Assembly (NCBI GenBank): GCA_947044365.1
Contig: OX345644.1
Span: forward strand, 6,884,077-6,948,076
Direction: 5' to 3'
DNA length: 64,000 nt
From: Petrosia ficiformis
Taxonomy: Eukaryota; Porifera; Demospongiae; Haplosclerida; Petrosiidae
A model generated the notes under the pieces. It searched no databases. It saw only the letters and a program-made list of their open reading frames with translations, and was not told where the DNA came from. The translations under genes were made by a program, and so were the position numbers. The first letter of the stretch is position 1; every line of letters starts with the position of its first letter. Shown here in pieces: positions 12,187-25,500 of the stretch.

Positions 12187-14738
12187 ATGGCTCAAGGAGG
12201 TGATCACAATTCCATCTCACCTTCATTGTTAGAGAACTCTAAACAGCAAAATGAAGATGAAGTATTTAGTAATGGAGGAGAAGAATCAACTTGGAATAAA
12301 ACTGTTCCTCCTCGTCAACATTTCTCATCTTCTTCATCATATTATTCTGATGATGATACTGCACCCTCTATCTCGACAGAGGATCGATTTGTGAATTTAA
12401 ATCATTGGGTGTGTTGTATATGTATAGTGACCTTTGACCTTGAATTAGGTCAAGCGTTAGAGGTTAGTACACTGAAGTGATGATGTTTATCTATCTATCT
12501 ACTATCTATACTATCCATCTATCTATCTATCTATCTATCTATACTATATATCTATACTATCCATCTATCTATCTATCTATACTATATATCTATACTATAT
12601 ATCTATACTATCTATCTATCTATCTGTCTATCTATCTATACTATATATCTATACTATATATCTATACTATCTATACTATCCATCTATCTATACTATATAT
12701 CTATACTATCTATCTATCTATTTATCTATCTATATATCTATCTAGACAATATATCCTAGTTCATATCAACTGTCAGATAGTGAGGTATAATTAATAAAAT
12801 GTATTATTACATATAATTAATATACATAATTATTTACATGTATTATATATACACGTGTATTGTTTCACTTGTAGAAGAGTAATATTTGTTACTTAGCATT
12901 TCCGGATTCGAATTCAGGTTTGTGTTGGTATCATCACTCTATCTATCACTCTATCTATCTATCACTCTATATATATATATATGCATATATATATATCTAT
13001 ATATATTTATATTTATACTATATTGTCTCTCTAAACAGGGTGTATGGGTGATACACAATATCATATTAAATTGAGATGTTCAGGTCCTGGAAATGGAGGT
13101 ACCAGTCTACAACACTCAAGAGATCATATCGGAGCTCCCCTTGTATTAACTGTGAGAAATGACTGTCTGTCACCCCTTTCTCTACTCTATCACCCTCACA
13201 TTTATCACTCTCTCATCTTCCTCATAGCCTGATGATAGTCATTATTATGGATTTGTATATTTCCGACAAGTTAAAGATACTGATATTAAGAGAGGATATT
13301 TCCAAAAATCAGTAGTATTATTAACACGTTTACCCTATATTACATTCTTTACATTCCTGGTAAGCAGAGATTAGACAGACAGACAGACGGACAGACAGAC
13401 AGACGAACAGACAGACAGATAAATTAATTAATTGACATATATGAATTTAGGTTGAAAAGTTGGCTCCTGATTATTTTAGAAATGGTATCCCTTCGTTAGA
13501 AGCTGGTTAGTTAATTAGATATATTTTTGATAGTTCTTCAGTCATCCATTTCTATATAGCATGTCATAATATTAATAAATGGCCTCCTCCTCGATCGGGA
13601 CAATTATTACAACTTCCTTTAATGGGACAGCTAATATATGTGAGAAGAGATGTGTGAATACATGTACATGTGTGTGTACATGTACATGTGTATGTACATG
13701 TACATGTATGTGTGTGTTTTTATGTGACAGTAAAAACAGTTTTGTATACATAAGAGTACATTTTACAAGTAAAGATATATTATTTTATTATTAATAACTA
13801 TTATTTGTGGAATGTTATATTAATAGGTAAGAATACCGCTCAAAACGGATAAGCCAGAAACAGCTAATATTAATATGCCTGATACTGTAGGCAAATCTGT
13901 GAGTATAATTATATACATAATTATATATATAATTATATATAATGTCAAAATGTTTCCTACAGTTACTTAACAATATCAGGTATTAGGTTTACAAAAATAT
14001 GGTTTCTAAAAACTGTGAGCATTATGATCTGTATAATTTATAGTTCATGTTACATTTAGAGTTTTGATAGAATATTAAAATGCTCACAGTTCCTACAAAC
14101 GACATCTCTGATCAAAAATATTTTGTACACTTAATAAGGACATCATTAACTAAGTCTGGAACAAATTTCGGACCAATCCGAAATGTTCAATATTTTGGTC
14201 TAAAAACGAACCATGAACTATAGTTCATGGTTTTTTTAGAGTTTTGAGAGAATATTAAAATGCTCGCAGTTCCTACAAACGACATTTCTGAACAAAAATA
14301 TTTTGTACACCTAATTATAGATTGGTCTGAAATTTGTTCCAGAGGTGTGTCATGATTTCGAATAAGTTATGAATATTATAAATATTTATTATTATTTCTC
14401 TCTTATAGCCAGCAATGGTAGTGATACCTTCGGTTCATGAACTTAACTTATATCAGTGAGTTTAACATTTTCAGTACTAGTAGTGCCTCACTTTCCTCCT
14501 CCTCTTCTCTCTCATCAGATCTCTGAATCCGATTTTACCCCATTTTGAGACAGTGTGGGAATTAGTTTTAATTAATGAGGTGAGAATGATAGTCATAGTA
14601 ACAAACTAATAATGATATGATATTTCACTAGCCTATTGTAGTGATGTCATCCTCACCTACTCTATGTGCTAACGCTGTACAAGCATTAATCAGGTGAGTG
14701 TTCTACCTCTCTGTGTTTTCTATCTATCTATCTATCTG

Positions 14739-14786
<48 letters not shown>

Positions 14787-16932
14787 GCTAACTATCTATC
14801 TATCTATCTATATATATATCTATCTATTTCATATAGTTTAATACACCCATTAAAATATTGCTCAGATTATCGTCCTTTTTTCACAATTCATGATACTGAA
14901 TTTAAACATTACACAACTCGAACTCAAGCTCCGTAAGATTGATATAATCATATGTATCTTTACATACTCTCCATTCTCATTCCTCGATTAGTCCTCAAGT
15001 AGTTCTTGGAGTAACGAATCCTTTCTTCTCCAAAACCCTGGAACATTGGCCAAATATTATTAGAATCACTGATCAATCAATTGGTATGATCACATGACAT
15101 TAATAACAGTAACTGACTATATCAGTGACAAACACATGACATAAATGATGATCATATCGCATTAATAATGTCACAGTGATGATCACATGACATTAGTGAT
15201 GAATCTGATAATTAATTGGTATGATCGATCACATGACATTAATAATGGTCACATGATATACCAGTGATGATCACATGACATTAGTGATGAATCTGATGAT
15301 TAATTGATATGATTGATCACATGACATTAATAATGGTCACATGATATACCAGTTATGATCACATGACATCAGTGACAATCAATTAGTATGGTCACACGAC
15401 ATTAATGACAGTTACCTAACATGAATGACAATCATATGACCAAAGTGATGATTACTTGACCTATCAGCAACTATCACATGAATTGATTACATGACCTCAT
15501 CACATAGATGAAGGTAGATCAATGACATCAAGAAGAAATACTAGCTCACAGGGTGGAGATACTAAAGCAGGTAAAATACATTTAGATGTGTTTATTAATA
15601 AATTATTATTATTATTATTATTATTACTAGGTATTTCCACAAAACATAAACCTCATCTTAGTAAAAACAAGCTTTTTGGTAAACTACTCCATGCAAAGGT
15701 AAGAATAAATATGTATATGTATATAACATGTGTTTATATATACATGTATATAACATGTGTTTATATATACATGTATATAACATGTGTTTATATATACATG
15801 TATATAACGTGTTTATATGTACATGTATATAACATGTGTTTATATGTACATGTACATAACATGTGTTTATATGTACATGTATATATAGGGAGTAACAGGA
15901 GGTAAGAGACCTCTTGAAGTACAGGTATGAGGATATTATATTAATTAATGTAATAATGATAATAACTATTTCTATTAGAATGCAATGATCAGAAGACATG
16001 CTTTAGAACTAACAACTAATTTTATCATACCTCTGGTGATTAAATAATTATATAATTATATGGTAATAAATATATTAATTATAGGAGCGATATTTAGCAA
16101 GTTTAATGCCTTTGAAGAGAGATGTGTCACCATGGAGAGTAAGAACAATAATATATGAACTGTTATATACATATATTTATGTGTACATGTACATACATAC
16201 AGCCTCCACCTACGCTTAAAGAATTTGATGAAGAGCAGTTCATAAAAATGGTAGAAGGTGCAGGCCCACACATGACTGCTGGGATTAGAGGGAATTGGGG
16301 ACCGTTGTACAAGTAAGTATATCTTCCTTATGTCTCGTCATCATCCTCGTGTTTTCTTTTAGAAAATTTCTTCGATCTCCTAATTTTATTGGATGGTATC
16401 GTGTTAGGAGAGAAGAGGCTAATCAAAAGTTGAGACTTATTCAATTGGAAATGCTTTGTAAAGCTGTCAGTATATAATTATGTGTTCATCTGACCTTCAT
16501 CTATCTATCCATCAATTCCTCATTTCATCTATATTTGTTCGTCCATTGATCTATCAGTCCATTTATCTATCTATCTATCCCCTTACTATCTATCTATCCA
16601 TTTATCTATCTATTTACGAACAGGACGTTCTATTTTGGATGAAAGATAAACAGGAAGTAGAAATAGTTGACTTTCTCCTGCAAGTTAAACAATGCATAGT
16701 AAGTGAGAATATTTAATCCATCTCTCACTCTATTATTATTCCCATCTTATCTTCTCTTTGTTTCCTCACTATTCACACTATCACCTGTCTCCATCTCCAG
16801 AAAATAGCCTTAACGCATCATCCAACCATATCCACTCAAACTTTACAATGTCTTCAACGACTTATTCATAATGTTATTATGAAATTACCCGAAGATTTAC
16901 AATCTTGTCTCAAAACTACTTTTGGTAATTAA
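12187..16932 (+). CDS. DENND6: DENN domain-containing protein 6 (DENND6A/B type)
   Basis: Many short exons join into a DENND6 protein. Blocks in order: [65 protein letters not shown], a central DENN part including [96 protein letters not shown], then [32 protein letters not shown] and a helical tail ending ALPEDLQS-like. DENND6 proteins are GEFs for Rab14 and act on recycling endosomes (known for the family). ATG 12187 (Kozak ACAATGG) begins MAQGGDHNS; an in-frame ATG at 12134 would add 18 residues. The serine-rich N terminus (about 70 residues) precedes the conserved part. Introns carry TCTA repeats and a copy of the 180-bp repeat family. Confidence 0.9.
12486..12745. repeat. (TCTA)n/(ACTATATC)n repeat in a DENND6 intron
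   Basis: TCTA tetranucleotides with periodic TATACTATC interruptions. Reading frames through it (Tyr/Ile/Ser-rich) are artefacts. Confidence 0.88.
13985..14330 (+). repeat. 180-bp palindrome-bounded repeat family, two diverged units in a DENND6 intron
   Basis: Two units containing AATATTAAAATGCTC(A/G)CAGT, CAAAAATATTTTGTACAC, ACAAATTTCGGACCAATCCG and the boundary palindrome (near 14210-14235). Same family as the arrays at about 24,100, 44,650, 49,340 and 61,800-64,000. It sits in the sense orientation of the host gene. Confidence 0.85.
14719..14827. repeat. (TCTA)n microsatellite in a DENND6 intron
   Basis: About 27 TCTA units with a few substitutions, immediately after the splice donor near 14694. 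Confidence 0.9.
15706..15890. repeat. About 30-bp minisatellite in a DENND6 intron
   Basis: Six copies of a unit reading TACATGTATATAACATGTGT plus TTATATA, between two DENND6 coding exons. Confidence 0.85.
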
Positions 16933-17290
16933 TTATGTGGAATATTAATTATATTTATTTATATAATATTTAATACATATTTTATTGTGTGTATAAAAGT
17001 TTCATTTTCATTACATTTTGTTATGTTGTATTGTTTAATTAGTTGACAGTTACACGACACAGTCTCATGTTACTGGACTGGGTATCAGGCTCAGTTTTGT
17101 TACTGGACTGGGTATCAGACTTAGTTTTGTTACTGGACTAGGTACCAGGCTAGGTTTTGTTACTGGACTAGGTACCAGGCTCAGTTTTGTAATTAGATGT
17201 ATCTTGTCAAATATTTTGATCTCTTAATAAATAAAAATTATCAGTGAATATAAAGTTATTTCTACTGTACATTATGATAATTATAATTTA
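16933..17290. repeat. Convergent 3' intergenic region with a 31-bp repeat
   Basis: About 360 bp between the stops of DENND6 and SMKR1. It holds four tandem copies (about 17071-17195) of a unit starting GTTACTGGACTGGGTATCAG. AATAAA near 17227 may belong to the DENND6 side. No gene seen. Confidence 0.7.
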
Positions 17291-18599
17291 CTATTTCTTT
17301 CTTCCTTTTTTGCCTTTTTTCTTTTTGGTTCCTCCTCCTGCTCCTCCTCCTTCCCACGAGTATCCTCTAAATGTGAGGAATTCAACGGGTCCATGGGATA
17401 TATAATATGCATTCAACATGGCCGCCATACTAAATGGATCAGATACAGGAGGAGTCTTCTTCTCTACAGTTTTACCAGTCTTCTTTCCTTTTGCTTTTCC
17501 TTTCTTTCCACCTTTCTTCTTGCCTTTTGATTTAGCTTTCATTTTAGTACCTTTAGCTTTCCCCTTCTTTCCAGGCTAAAGAAAACAATATTATATTATT
17601 GTATGTAATAACACCTCATCTTTATTTTTAGTAACAATGTCAAATTGTTATTTTGTTATTTGTTATTTTTAGTAACATTGTATTGTTACTTGTTATTTTT
17701 AGTAACATTGTATTGTCATTTGGTATTTTTAGTAACATTGTATTGTTATTTGTTATTTTTAGTAACATTGTATTGTTATTTGTTATTTTTAGTAACATTG
17801 TATTGTTATTTGTTATTTTTAGTAACATTGTATTGTTATTTGTTATTTTTAGTAACATTGTATTGTTATTTGTTATTTGAAGTAACAATGTATTGTTATT
17901 TGTTATTTTTAAAAACATTGTTAGTAACAATGTATTGTTATTTGTTATTTTAGTAACATTGTATTGTTATTTGTTATTTTTAGTAACATTGTATTGTTAT
18001 TTTTAGTAACAATGTATTGTTATTTGTTACTTTTAGTAACAATGTATTGTTATTTTTAGTAACAATGTATTGTTATTTTTAGTAACAATGTATTGTTATT
18101 TGTTATTTTTAGTAACATTGTATTGTCATTTGGTATTTTTAGTAACATTGTATTGTTATTTGTTACTTTTAGTAACAATGTATTGCTATTTTTAGTAACA
18201 ATGTATTGTTATTTGTTATTTTTAGTAACATTGTATTGTTATTTTTAGTAACAATGTATTGTTATTTGTTATTTTTAGTAACATTGTATTGTTATTTTTA
18301 GTAACAATGTATTGTTACTTGTTATTTATAGTAACAATGTATTGTTATATTTAGTAACAATGTATTGTTAATTACAATGTATTGTTATCAATTACAACAA
18401 TGTTTTTGTTATATATTGCAAACTACACTCCAATTTTTTTTTATTTTATAAAATCTGACCATCAATTTCGCAGTCTTCCTCAGTGTGACTTAACTTCAAA
18501 GGTAATTAACTAAGTAACTGAACTATTCAGTCACTACTGATTTGTAACAATGACAATCTATAGTACATAATACCTTAACAAGTGATATCAACTTACCAT
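17291..18599 (-). CDS. SMKR1: Small lysine-rich protein 1
   Basis: The last exon (17291-17575, minus strand) encodes a very basic N terminus (KKGGKKGKAKGKK), a conserved hydrophobic core DPFSMAAMLNAYYISHGPVE followed by FLTFRGYSWEG, and a basic tail GTKKKKGKKGRKK. This is the SMKR1 layout (vertebrate core: SPAAMLNLYYIAHN...LHLRGFHWPG). An acceptor (TTTAG) precedes CCTGGAAAG at 17575, so an upstream coding exon is required. At 18597-18599 an ATG is followed directly by the donor GTAAGT, giving M|PGKKGKAKG in phase, parallel to the vertebrate MPAKGKKGKG start. The first exon therefore contributes only the initiation codon. The intron (about 1 kb) is mostly tandem repeat. The protein has about 96 residues; function is poorly known. 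Confidence 0.85.
17640..18410. repeat. About 30-bp tandem repeat in the SMKR1 intron
   Basis: Over 25 units alternating TAGTAACATTG or TAGTAACAATG with TATTGTTATTTGTTATTTTT. Because TAACAATG and CATTGTTA are inverted partners, the array can form many small hairpins. It is open in several frames on both strands, but this is a repeat artefact. Confidence 0.9.
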
Positions 18600-18784
18600 T
18601 ATTGTATATTTGATCTCTGAACTAGACTCTGTTATTTCCCATTAGTTACCATAGTAACAACCACACCCATAAGTGATAATTAACTAATAATTATAAAGAA
18701 TGCATAAACAATAATTAAACCCTTATTTATGAGTGAATTGTTTGAAAACTTTGTGAGTTCATATAAAAGTATATAGTTTATAGT

Positions 18785-21700
18785 TCATTCATTACTACTG
18801 GACAGATCAACAGACTGTGAAGTAGATGTAACCAGTCCCGTTCCAAGGCCTACAGACTGTGAAGTAGATGTAACCAGTCCCATTCCAAGGCCTACAGTCT
18901 GTGAAGTAGATGTAACTAGTCCCATTCCAAGGCCTACAGTCTGTGAAGTAGATGTTATTGGCCCCATTTCAAGGCCTACAGTCTGTGAAGTAGATGTAAG
19001 CGGCCCCATTCCAAGGCCTATAGTCTGTGAAGTAGATGTGAGTGGCCCCATTCCAAGGCCTACAGACTGTGAGGTAGATGTAAGCGGCCCCATTCCAAGG
19101 CCTATAGTGTGTGAAGTAGATGTAAGAGGCCCCATTCCAAGGCCTACAGACTGTGAGGTAGATGTAAGCAACCCCATTCCAAGGCCTACAGACTGTACAT
19201 ATTGTGAGGTAGGTGGCCCCATTCCCATTCCGATAGCCTGTGAGGTTGATGTAAGGGACTCCGTTCCCATACTAACACCCTGTGAGGTAGATGTTAGCTC
19301 CAAACTGATACCTTCATCAATATTACCACTGTGTGATGTAGTAAGCTCATTATTAAGTTCTTGTTCGCTGTTGCTAACCAATATACCACTATCCCCTCTA
19401 CTGGTATAACCACTGATGTATTGAGAAGCTAAATCCATTACTCCTTCAGTAGAGGATGTAATATCATGATTATCATCAGTTGTGGAAACCATAACTTCAG
19501 ATACATTATTATTAGTAGTGGGTGTTGTGAGATAATCATTAGAATCTGTTATTGATTCCTGTGTTACAGTGATTTCTTCATTAGTGATAGTATTACCAGA
19601 CACTTGTTTATCAAATGTTTGTTGCTGTTGTTGTTGTGTGTACAAATCATCTTGTTGTTGTTGTACAGTTGTTGTTATGTTAGACACTATTGAATCTGGT
19701 AACTCACTAACATGAGATGCACTATATACTACTTGTACACTTGGAGTACTACCTGAAGATATAGAACTAGTTACTGAAGGAGGATTGTAATATTGTGGTG
19801 TATCACCTAATGAAAGAGGGCAGGGATTATGAAATGATGCATATACACACACACATTAATTACTTGTATTAATATGAGTACTTGGATATGCTGTTAGTAA
19901 TACAGTTGTTGTTGATCCAACAGGCTGACCAAGAGCCTTCGCATCTCCTTCTGTTACTGTCACAGTTTGAGTAGCATACTGGACTTGTCCAGTTTCATCT
20001 GCTACCTATATCCGAACTATAATAGAATCATGGGCATTAATTAGAACTGGCTGTACCTGTTGTAGTCTTGCTGCTGTTTCAGCTAATGATGCATCAGCTA
20101 ATGTAGGCATACCAGCGGTATCACAATTACCCATACCAGTATCAATAGTGAATACTTGCTGTTGATCAGTCAACAGAGTTTGATCCTATGTACGTGTGTA
20201 TAGATAATTACGAGAGAAGATTAAACTGAATATCAAAGTCTACACACAAATGAATATTATTTACCACTTGAGCAGAAGCCACTTCAGCTAATGTGGCAAC
20301 ACCGTGTCCTCCTCCATTGTGATGAAGACCAGTTAGATCCAATCCTTGTTGCTGTAACAGTTGAAGTTGTTGAGATGATTCTTCATTCTGTATCAACTCA
20401 ATACTATTATCTTTATCAACATTGCATGAAGCAGGTAGAAGATCGGTACGATTGTGATGTATGTAACACGATAGTACAATCTTTCTTAAACAATCAGACC
20501 ATGAAACAGTCTTCTTCTGTATGTCGTTACGAACATCACTTCTTATATTCTGCCAAGGCACATCTAGAGGCCACCATACCGGTTTCATCTCATCTTTACC
20601 CCATCCAGGTTTTCCACGGCCAGTAGAGTATTTCAACATGTGTGGTATAAAGGCTCTCAGTTGAGCCTGTGTCATCTCTTGTATTGGTGTGGGGATACCT
20701 TCGAACACTAGAGCAGGGAGCTCAAATAAACACTGTTTACTTTGTGTCTTTGGGACTTGTTTTTTAAGCTGGTACTCCATTAGGGTAACTATACGATGTT
20801 TTTGTTCCTCTACCGAGGTTTTCAGAGGTGATGTTCCAAAAACTTTAAAAGCTGGTTCGGGTTTCTCCTGTTTTGAAGATGGTCGATATGTAACCACACA
20901 AGCCTAACACAAAAACAGATAATTTTATAGCAATTAATTAGTGACCACACCCACCTGTAATCCAACCCTTGTTGATAACTCATCAAGTGTTTCTTTTAGA
21001 CGTCTCATTAATTTAGAACAATGGCGTTTACGTAGTGCTGGATTTGACTCAAAGACATGTTTCTTTCTCTTCCGTCCACTCAGTATAGCAGCTGCTGCAG
21101 CCACACCTACAATACATATATTAATTAACTATTATATAATGATATTCATGACTCACCAACAGGTCCAGCATTAGCTAATTTAGAGGTAATTTCATCCTCT
21201 TGTCCAAGTCCAGTGTTCAAGAGATCATTCGTATCAAAGTTACTCTCTGGACTAGATGGAAGATCTGTCTCATTAAGTACATTCTCCATTCTGTTTGTTT
21301 CCATTCTAGATATTGATGTGTTAGATGTAGTAGTTAGATTAGGATCAATATTACTCATGACTCGACTAACATCTGAGAGGTCATTATAATTAACTAGTGG
21401 TAATGACTGTCCTGTTTGGTTAATAGCTGAATCTAACAAACTGGTATTATTAGTACCTGTAGAATGACTAATAATAGACGCAGCTAGACTTTCTGCTAGA
21501 CTAGGAGGAAAGTGATTAGCTATTGTTTCCGGTGAAATCTCTATCCCTTCATTTCTTAACGAGCGACTCACTTCCTGGAAGTGTTGAATTGCCGACTGAG
21601 AGACTTGTTGGATGCTTAATTGAGGATCCAATGTTGTACCATCTAGTGAGATACCAAGAGTGGGGATATTTCCAGTATTGTGTGTCGTTTGACGGACTGG

Positions 21701-22093
21701 GAGACTAGAGGTGTCTTGTACAAGTCCTGCAGTTATTGAAGATAAAGTCGAGTGTTTGCTTGGAGTTAGTTGAGTGGAATCAACTGATGATACTACTACC
21801 ATTCCCATTGGCTGTTGAGAGGGCATCACGATATTTGAATTTTGAGTGACTTTAACATTATCATCAACTCCCATTGTTAAATTCTCCCCATCATTAGTGG
21901 ACATCTCTTCAACAACAATCTCCATTGATTCATTTTGATTTTCTCTAACCCCATCATCTCCTAAAACAACAGACTCCCCACTTGCTTCAACTATCTCTAC
22001 TGGAACTCTCACTCCTGATCCAGTGAAGTGTCTAGCCAAATCTAAAGGATTTGTGGTAAGATCTTCTACATTCCCGCCGTTGTTTGACTCCAT
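18785..22093 (-). CDS. NRF1: Nuclear respiratory factor 1 (NRF1/Erect wing family transcription factor)
   Basis: Minus-strand gene of about seven exons. Exon 1 (22093 to about 21160) is a long acidic/serine-rich N terminus. Exon 2 encodes GRKRKKHVFESNPALRKR followed by LMRRLKETLDELSTRVG, the NLS and start of the DNA-binding domain. Exon 3 encodes FKVFGTSPLK, MTQAQLRAFIPHMLKYSTGR, GKPGWGKDEMKPVWWPLDVP and WQNIRSDVRNDIQKKTVSWS, the invariant core. The C-terminal part keeps the family ATLAEA/TLADAS motifs, a glutamine-rich stretch, and ends in tandem 14-residue repeats (GLGMGPLTSTSQTV type). NRF1 dimerises on TGCGCATGCGCA and activates mitochondrial and housekeeping genes. The N terminus is longer than in vertebrates (about 315 residues before the DNA-binding part). 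It is head-to-head with the dikinase-like gene. Confidence 0.94.
18796..19290 (-). repeat. 42-bp coding tandem repeat in the NRF1 C terminus
   Basis: About a dozen 42-bp units translating as 14-residue repeats of the form GLGMGPLTSTSQTV, with later degenerate copies. The length keeps frame, so the array stays coding. Confidence 0.88.
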
Positions 22094-22544
22094 GTGAGCT
22101 AGAGTTTGCGCAGTAGGTCAATAAACACTCCTTCCGCCCTATTTCTCTCTCACTGAGCATGTGCAGCAACTTATCGTTGTCAAGGAAATTTAATTAGTTG
22201 CTATGTAACGTATTATGATATCATAAAACATGTATGTGTACATTATCATAATCTATAATATATTGTAGTATTGATTATAATTAAGGTAACCAATATCATT
22301 GGTGGTATGGACATCGTATTGTCATAATTATTTATTTATTAATGTTAAATTGTATGTCGGCAGCCATATACAATGTCCTAGCTATAAATGCATCAATACT
22401 AATATTATCATGTACATGTACATCATAATTATTTTATATAGATATGTGTAGATACCTTGTAAGCTAAGGCAACTATTATATAATTATTATTAATTTTAAT
22501 AACTATTAATAATTTTATTTAAATATTATTTTATTGAATTACAG
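22094..22544. promoter_or_regulatory. Divergent promoter of NRF1 and the dikinase-like gene, with 5' UTR intron
   Basis: Upstream of the NRF1 ATG are TTTGCGCAGTA (22104-22114) and GAGCATGTGCAG (22155-22166), imperfect NRF1-like sites that would allow autoregulation (inference). The 3' half is AT-rich and ends in an acceptor (TTACAG, 22544) just before the dikinase start, so that gene has a 5' UTR intron. Confidence 0.5.
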
Positions 22545-22571
22545 ATTGGGTCTAGGGCCTTGGTATTCAAC

Positions 22572-25500
22572 ATGTCTCTAGATACAGGTCCTATTCTGTT
22601 TACTCTTGATAGTTCATCATTATCATGTGATCAGTTACTTGCTGGAGGCAAAGCAAAGAACCTTTGGTTGTTGGGACAAATGGTAGATTGTCCTGTACCT
22701 CCATGGTTTGTTATCACGACATCTGGTTTTGATCATTATATTAAGGTTTGTTTTATCATATATTATGTATATGCATAATGATATTATATTTTTAATAGGC
22801 TAATTCTCTTTCTGACAAACTTGTTGTTCATCCTAGTGATTTGAAGGATTCCACAGCTCATATTGAATCCATGATAATGGAAGGGATTTGGCCTGATGAT
22901 CTTAGAGAAATCATTGAAGAGAGGTTATCACAGCCTACGTTTTCTACTGGATTTGTAGCTGTACGTTCCAGTGGCACTGACGAAGATTCAGCTTCACACT
23001 CATTTGCAGGTTCGAAACACAAATTGATGTTGTATTACTAAGACTCCTTTACACATTGTCTCTTCTGGTATATATATATATATAGGACAATTTGAGAGTT
23101 ATCTATTTCAAAGTGGGATAGATCAAATTCTTTCGTCTATTAAACATTGCTGGTGCTCTTGTTTCTCTGAGAGGGTAATGTCTCATCGATTGGATGTTGG
23201 AATGAGTACAAAGGATTTGAAAATGGCAGTCATTGTGCAAGTAGGCTTTTGTTCAATCTATTTATCTCACCATCTATCTATCTGTCCATTCATCCATCTA
23301 TCTATATATCCACCATCTATCAATCTATCCGTCCATTCATCCATCTATCTATCTATCTGTCCATTCATTGTTCCATCCATTCATCCATCTATCTATCTGT
23401 CCATTCGCTATCTATCCATCCCTCCATCACGATTCATCTATCTATCTATTCATTCATCTATGTATGTTTTCTATTCCAGGTAATGGTTAATTCAGAAGTC
23501 AGTGGTGTAGCATTTTCACGTCATCCTCTAAAGCCAGTATCGTCAGATTGTGTGTTCATAGAGGCAGTGTATGGTTTAGGAGAAGGACTTGTTAGTGGTG
23601 AACTAGAGGCTGATAGATATGAGGTACGTTATCAATTAATATTTAAACTAATTAAGTAATTATAACTTAAATATAAGTAATGATAGGGGCAGTAATTAAT
23701 ATAGTATGTTATATTGCATCTTTTAGGTTTCAAGAAAGAGTCTTGAAGTAATGGTTGAAGTTGTGGACAAATCTGAAATGTTTGTGCAATGTGATGAAGG
23801 TGGAGTTGTTAAGGTTAAGGTTGATGAAGAGAAAGTAAAGGAAAAAGCATTGAGTGATGAAATTGCAAGAGATATCACTCAACTGATGATGAAATTAGAA
23901 GATAAGATGGGAACACCTCAAGATTTTGAATGGGGCTGGGAGAAAGGTCATAAATCTAATCAATTGTAATTATATCAAAATTGAGCAGTTTTAGCCAAAT
24001 CTAGTCAAAAAATCACATAATTACTTATTATTTTTTGGCCAACTCTCTGAAACATTATTTTTTTAGATTTCACACAGTATCAAGTTAGTTCATGGTCTGT
24101 TTAGAGTTTCGAGAGAATATTAAAATGCTCGCAGTTCCTACAATCGACATCTCTAATCAAAAATATTTTGTACACCTAATAAGGACATTGGAACAAATTT
24201 CGGACCAATCTGAAACGTTCAATATTTTGGTAAAAAAAAACAAACCATGAACTACAGTTCATGGTTCGTTTAGAGTTTTGAGAGAATATTAAAATGCTCG
24301 CAGTTCCTACAATCGACATCTCTAATCAAAAATATTTTGTACACCTAATAAGGACATTGGAACAAATTTCGGACCAATCCGAAACGTTCAATATTTTGGT
24401 GAAAAAACGAACCATGAACTATAGTTCATGGTCCGTTTAGAGTTTTGAGAGAATATTAAAATGCTCGCAGTTCCTACAAACAACATGTCTGATCAAAAAT
24501 ATTTTGTACACCTAATAAGGACATCATTATTCAAGTCTGGAACAAATTTCGGACCAATCCAAAACGTTCAATATTTTGGTCAAAAAACGAACCATGAACT
24601 ATAGTTCACGGTCCATTTAGAGTTTTGAGATATTAAAATGCTCGCAGGTCCTACAATCGACATCTCTGATCAAAAATATTTTGTACACCTAATAAGGACA
24701 TCATTATCTAAGTCTGGAACAAATTTCGGACCAATCCGAAATGTTCAATATTTTGGTCTAAAAACGAACTATGAACTATAGTTCATGGTTCGTTTAGAGT
24801 TTTGAGAGAATATTAAAATGCTCGCAGTTCCTACAAATAACATGTCTGATCAAAAATATTTTGTACACCTAACACTTTAACTCTAGAAAACATTTGGACC
24901 TAATTTTTATATTAGATATTATAAATGATGTTTATATTATTATTATTTTAGGTCAATTATATTGTCTTCAAGCTCGTCCTGTTGTTACTCTGCCTCCATC
25001 TTGTTTTTTTGATTATTCTGTTCCTGGTAGAGATGCTATTTTATTTGATAATTCTAATATCGTGGAAAGTTATAGTGGAGTCACTTCACCATTGACTTTC
25101 TCATTTGCATCACATGCTTATGAAATGGTATGTCACATGACTATCATATGATAATACACATGATTTGTCTTGTGACACAGGGATATACAGTAACTTTACT
25201 AGCAGCTGGTGTCCCTCAAAATGTAGTTGATGATTATAAACCATACTTGAGTAATATGTTAGGTGAGTATTGTATATTAGTATCTCTATGTATCTTCCTC
25301 CTTGGCTCATGTAATCTTGTTTCGTCTACTGGTGTCTAATCTAGTATTACTAGGCATATGGATCAACTCTTGTGTTTTATTAAATAGGTCTCGTAAGAGG
25401 TAATATATATTATAATTTGATGAATTGGTATCGATGTTTAACTTGTATTCCTGTGGGAGACACATCAAAGTAAGTTAATTATTATTAATAACTCCTTTAA

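Noticed and set aside
17640..17953. Membrane-like LLFLVTLYCY repeat protein
   Set aside because: Product of the TAACATTG/TTATTTGTTATTTT tandem repeat in the SMKR1 intron.
19038..19409. Proline-rich plus-strand ORF (PIPRPTDCEVD repeats)
   Set aside because: Antisense shadow of the 42-bp coding repeat of NRF1.
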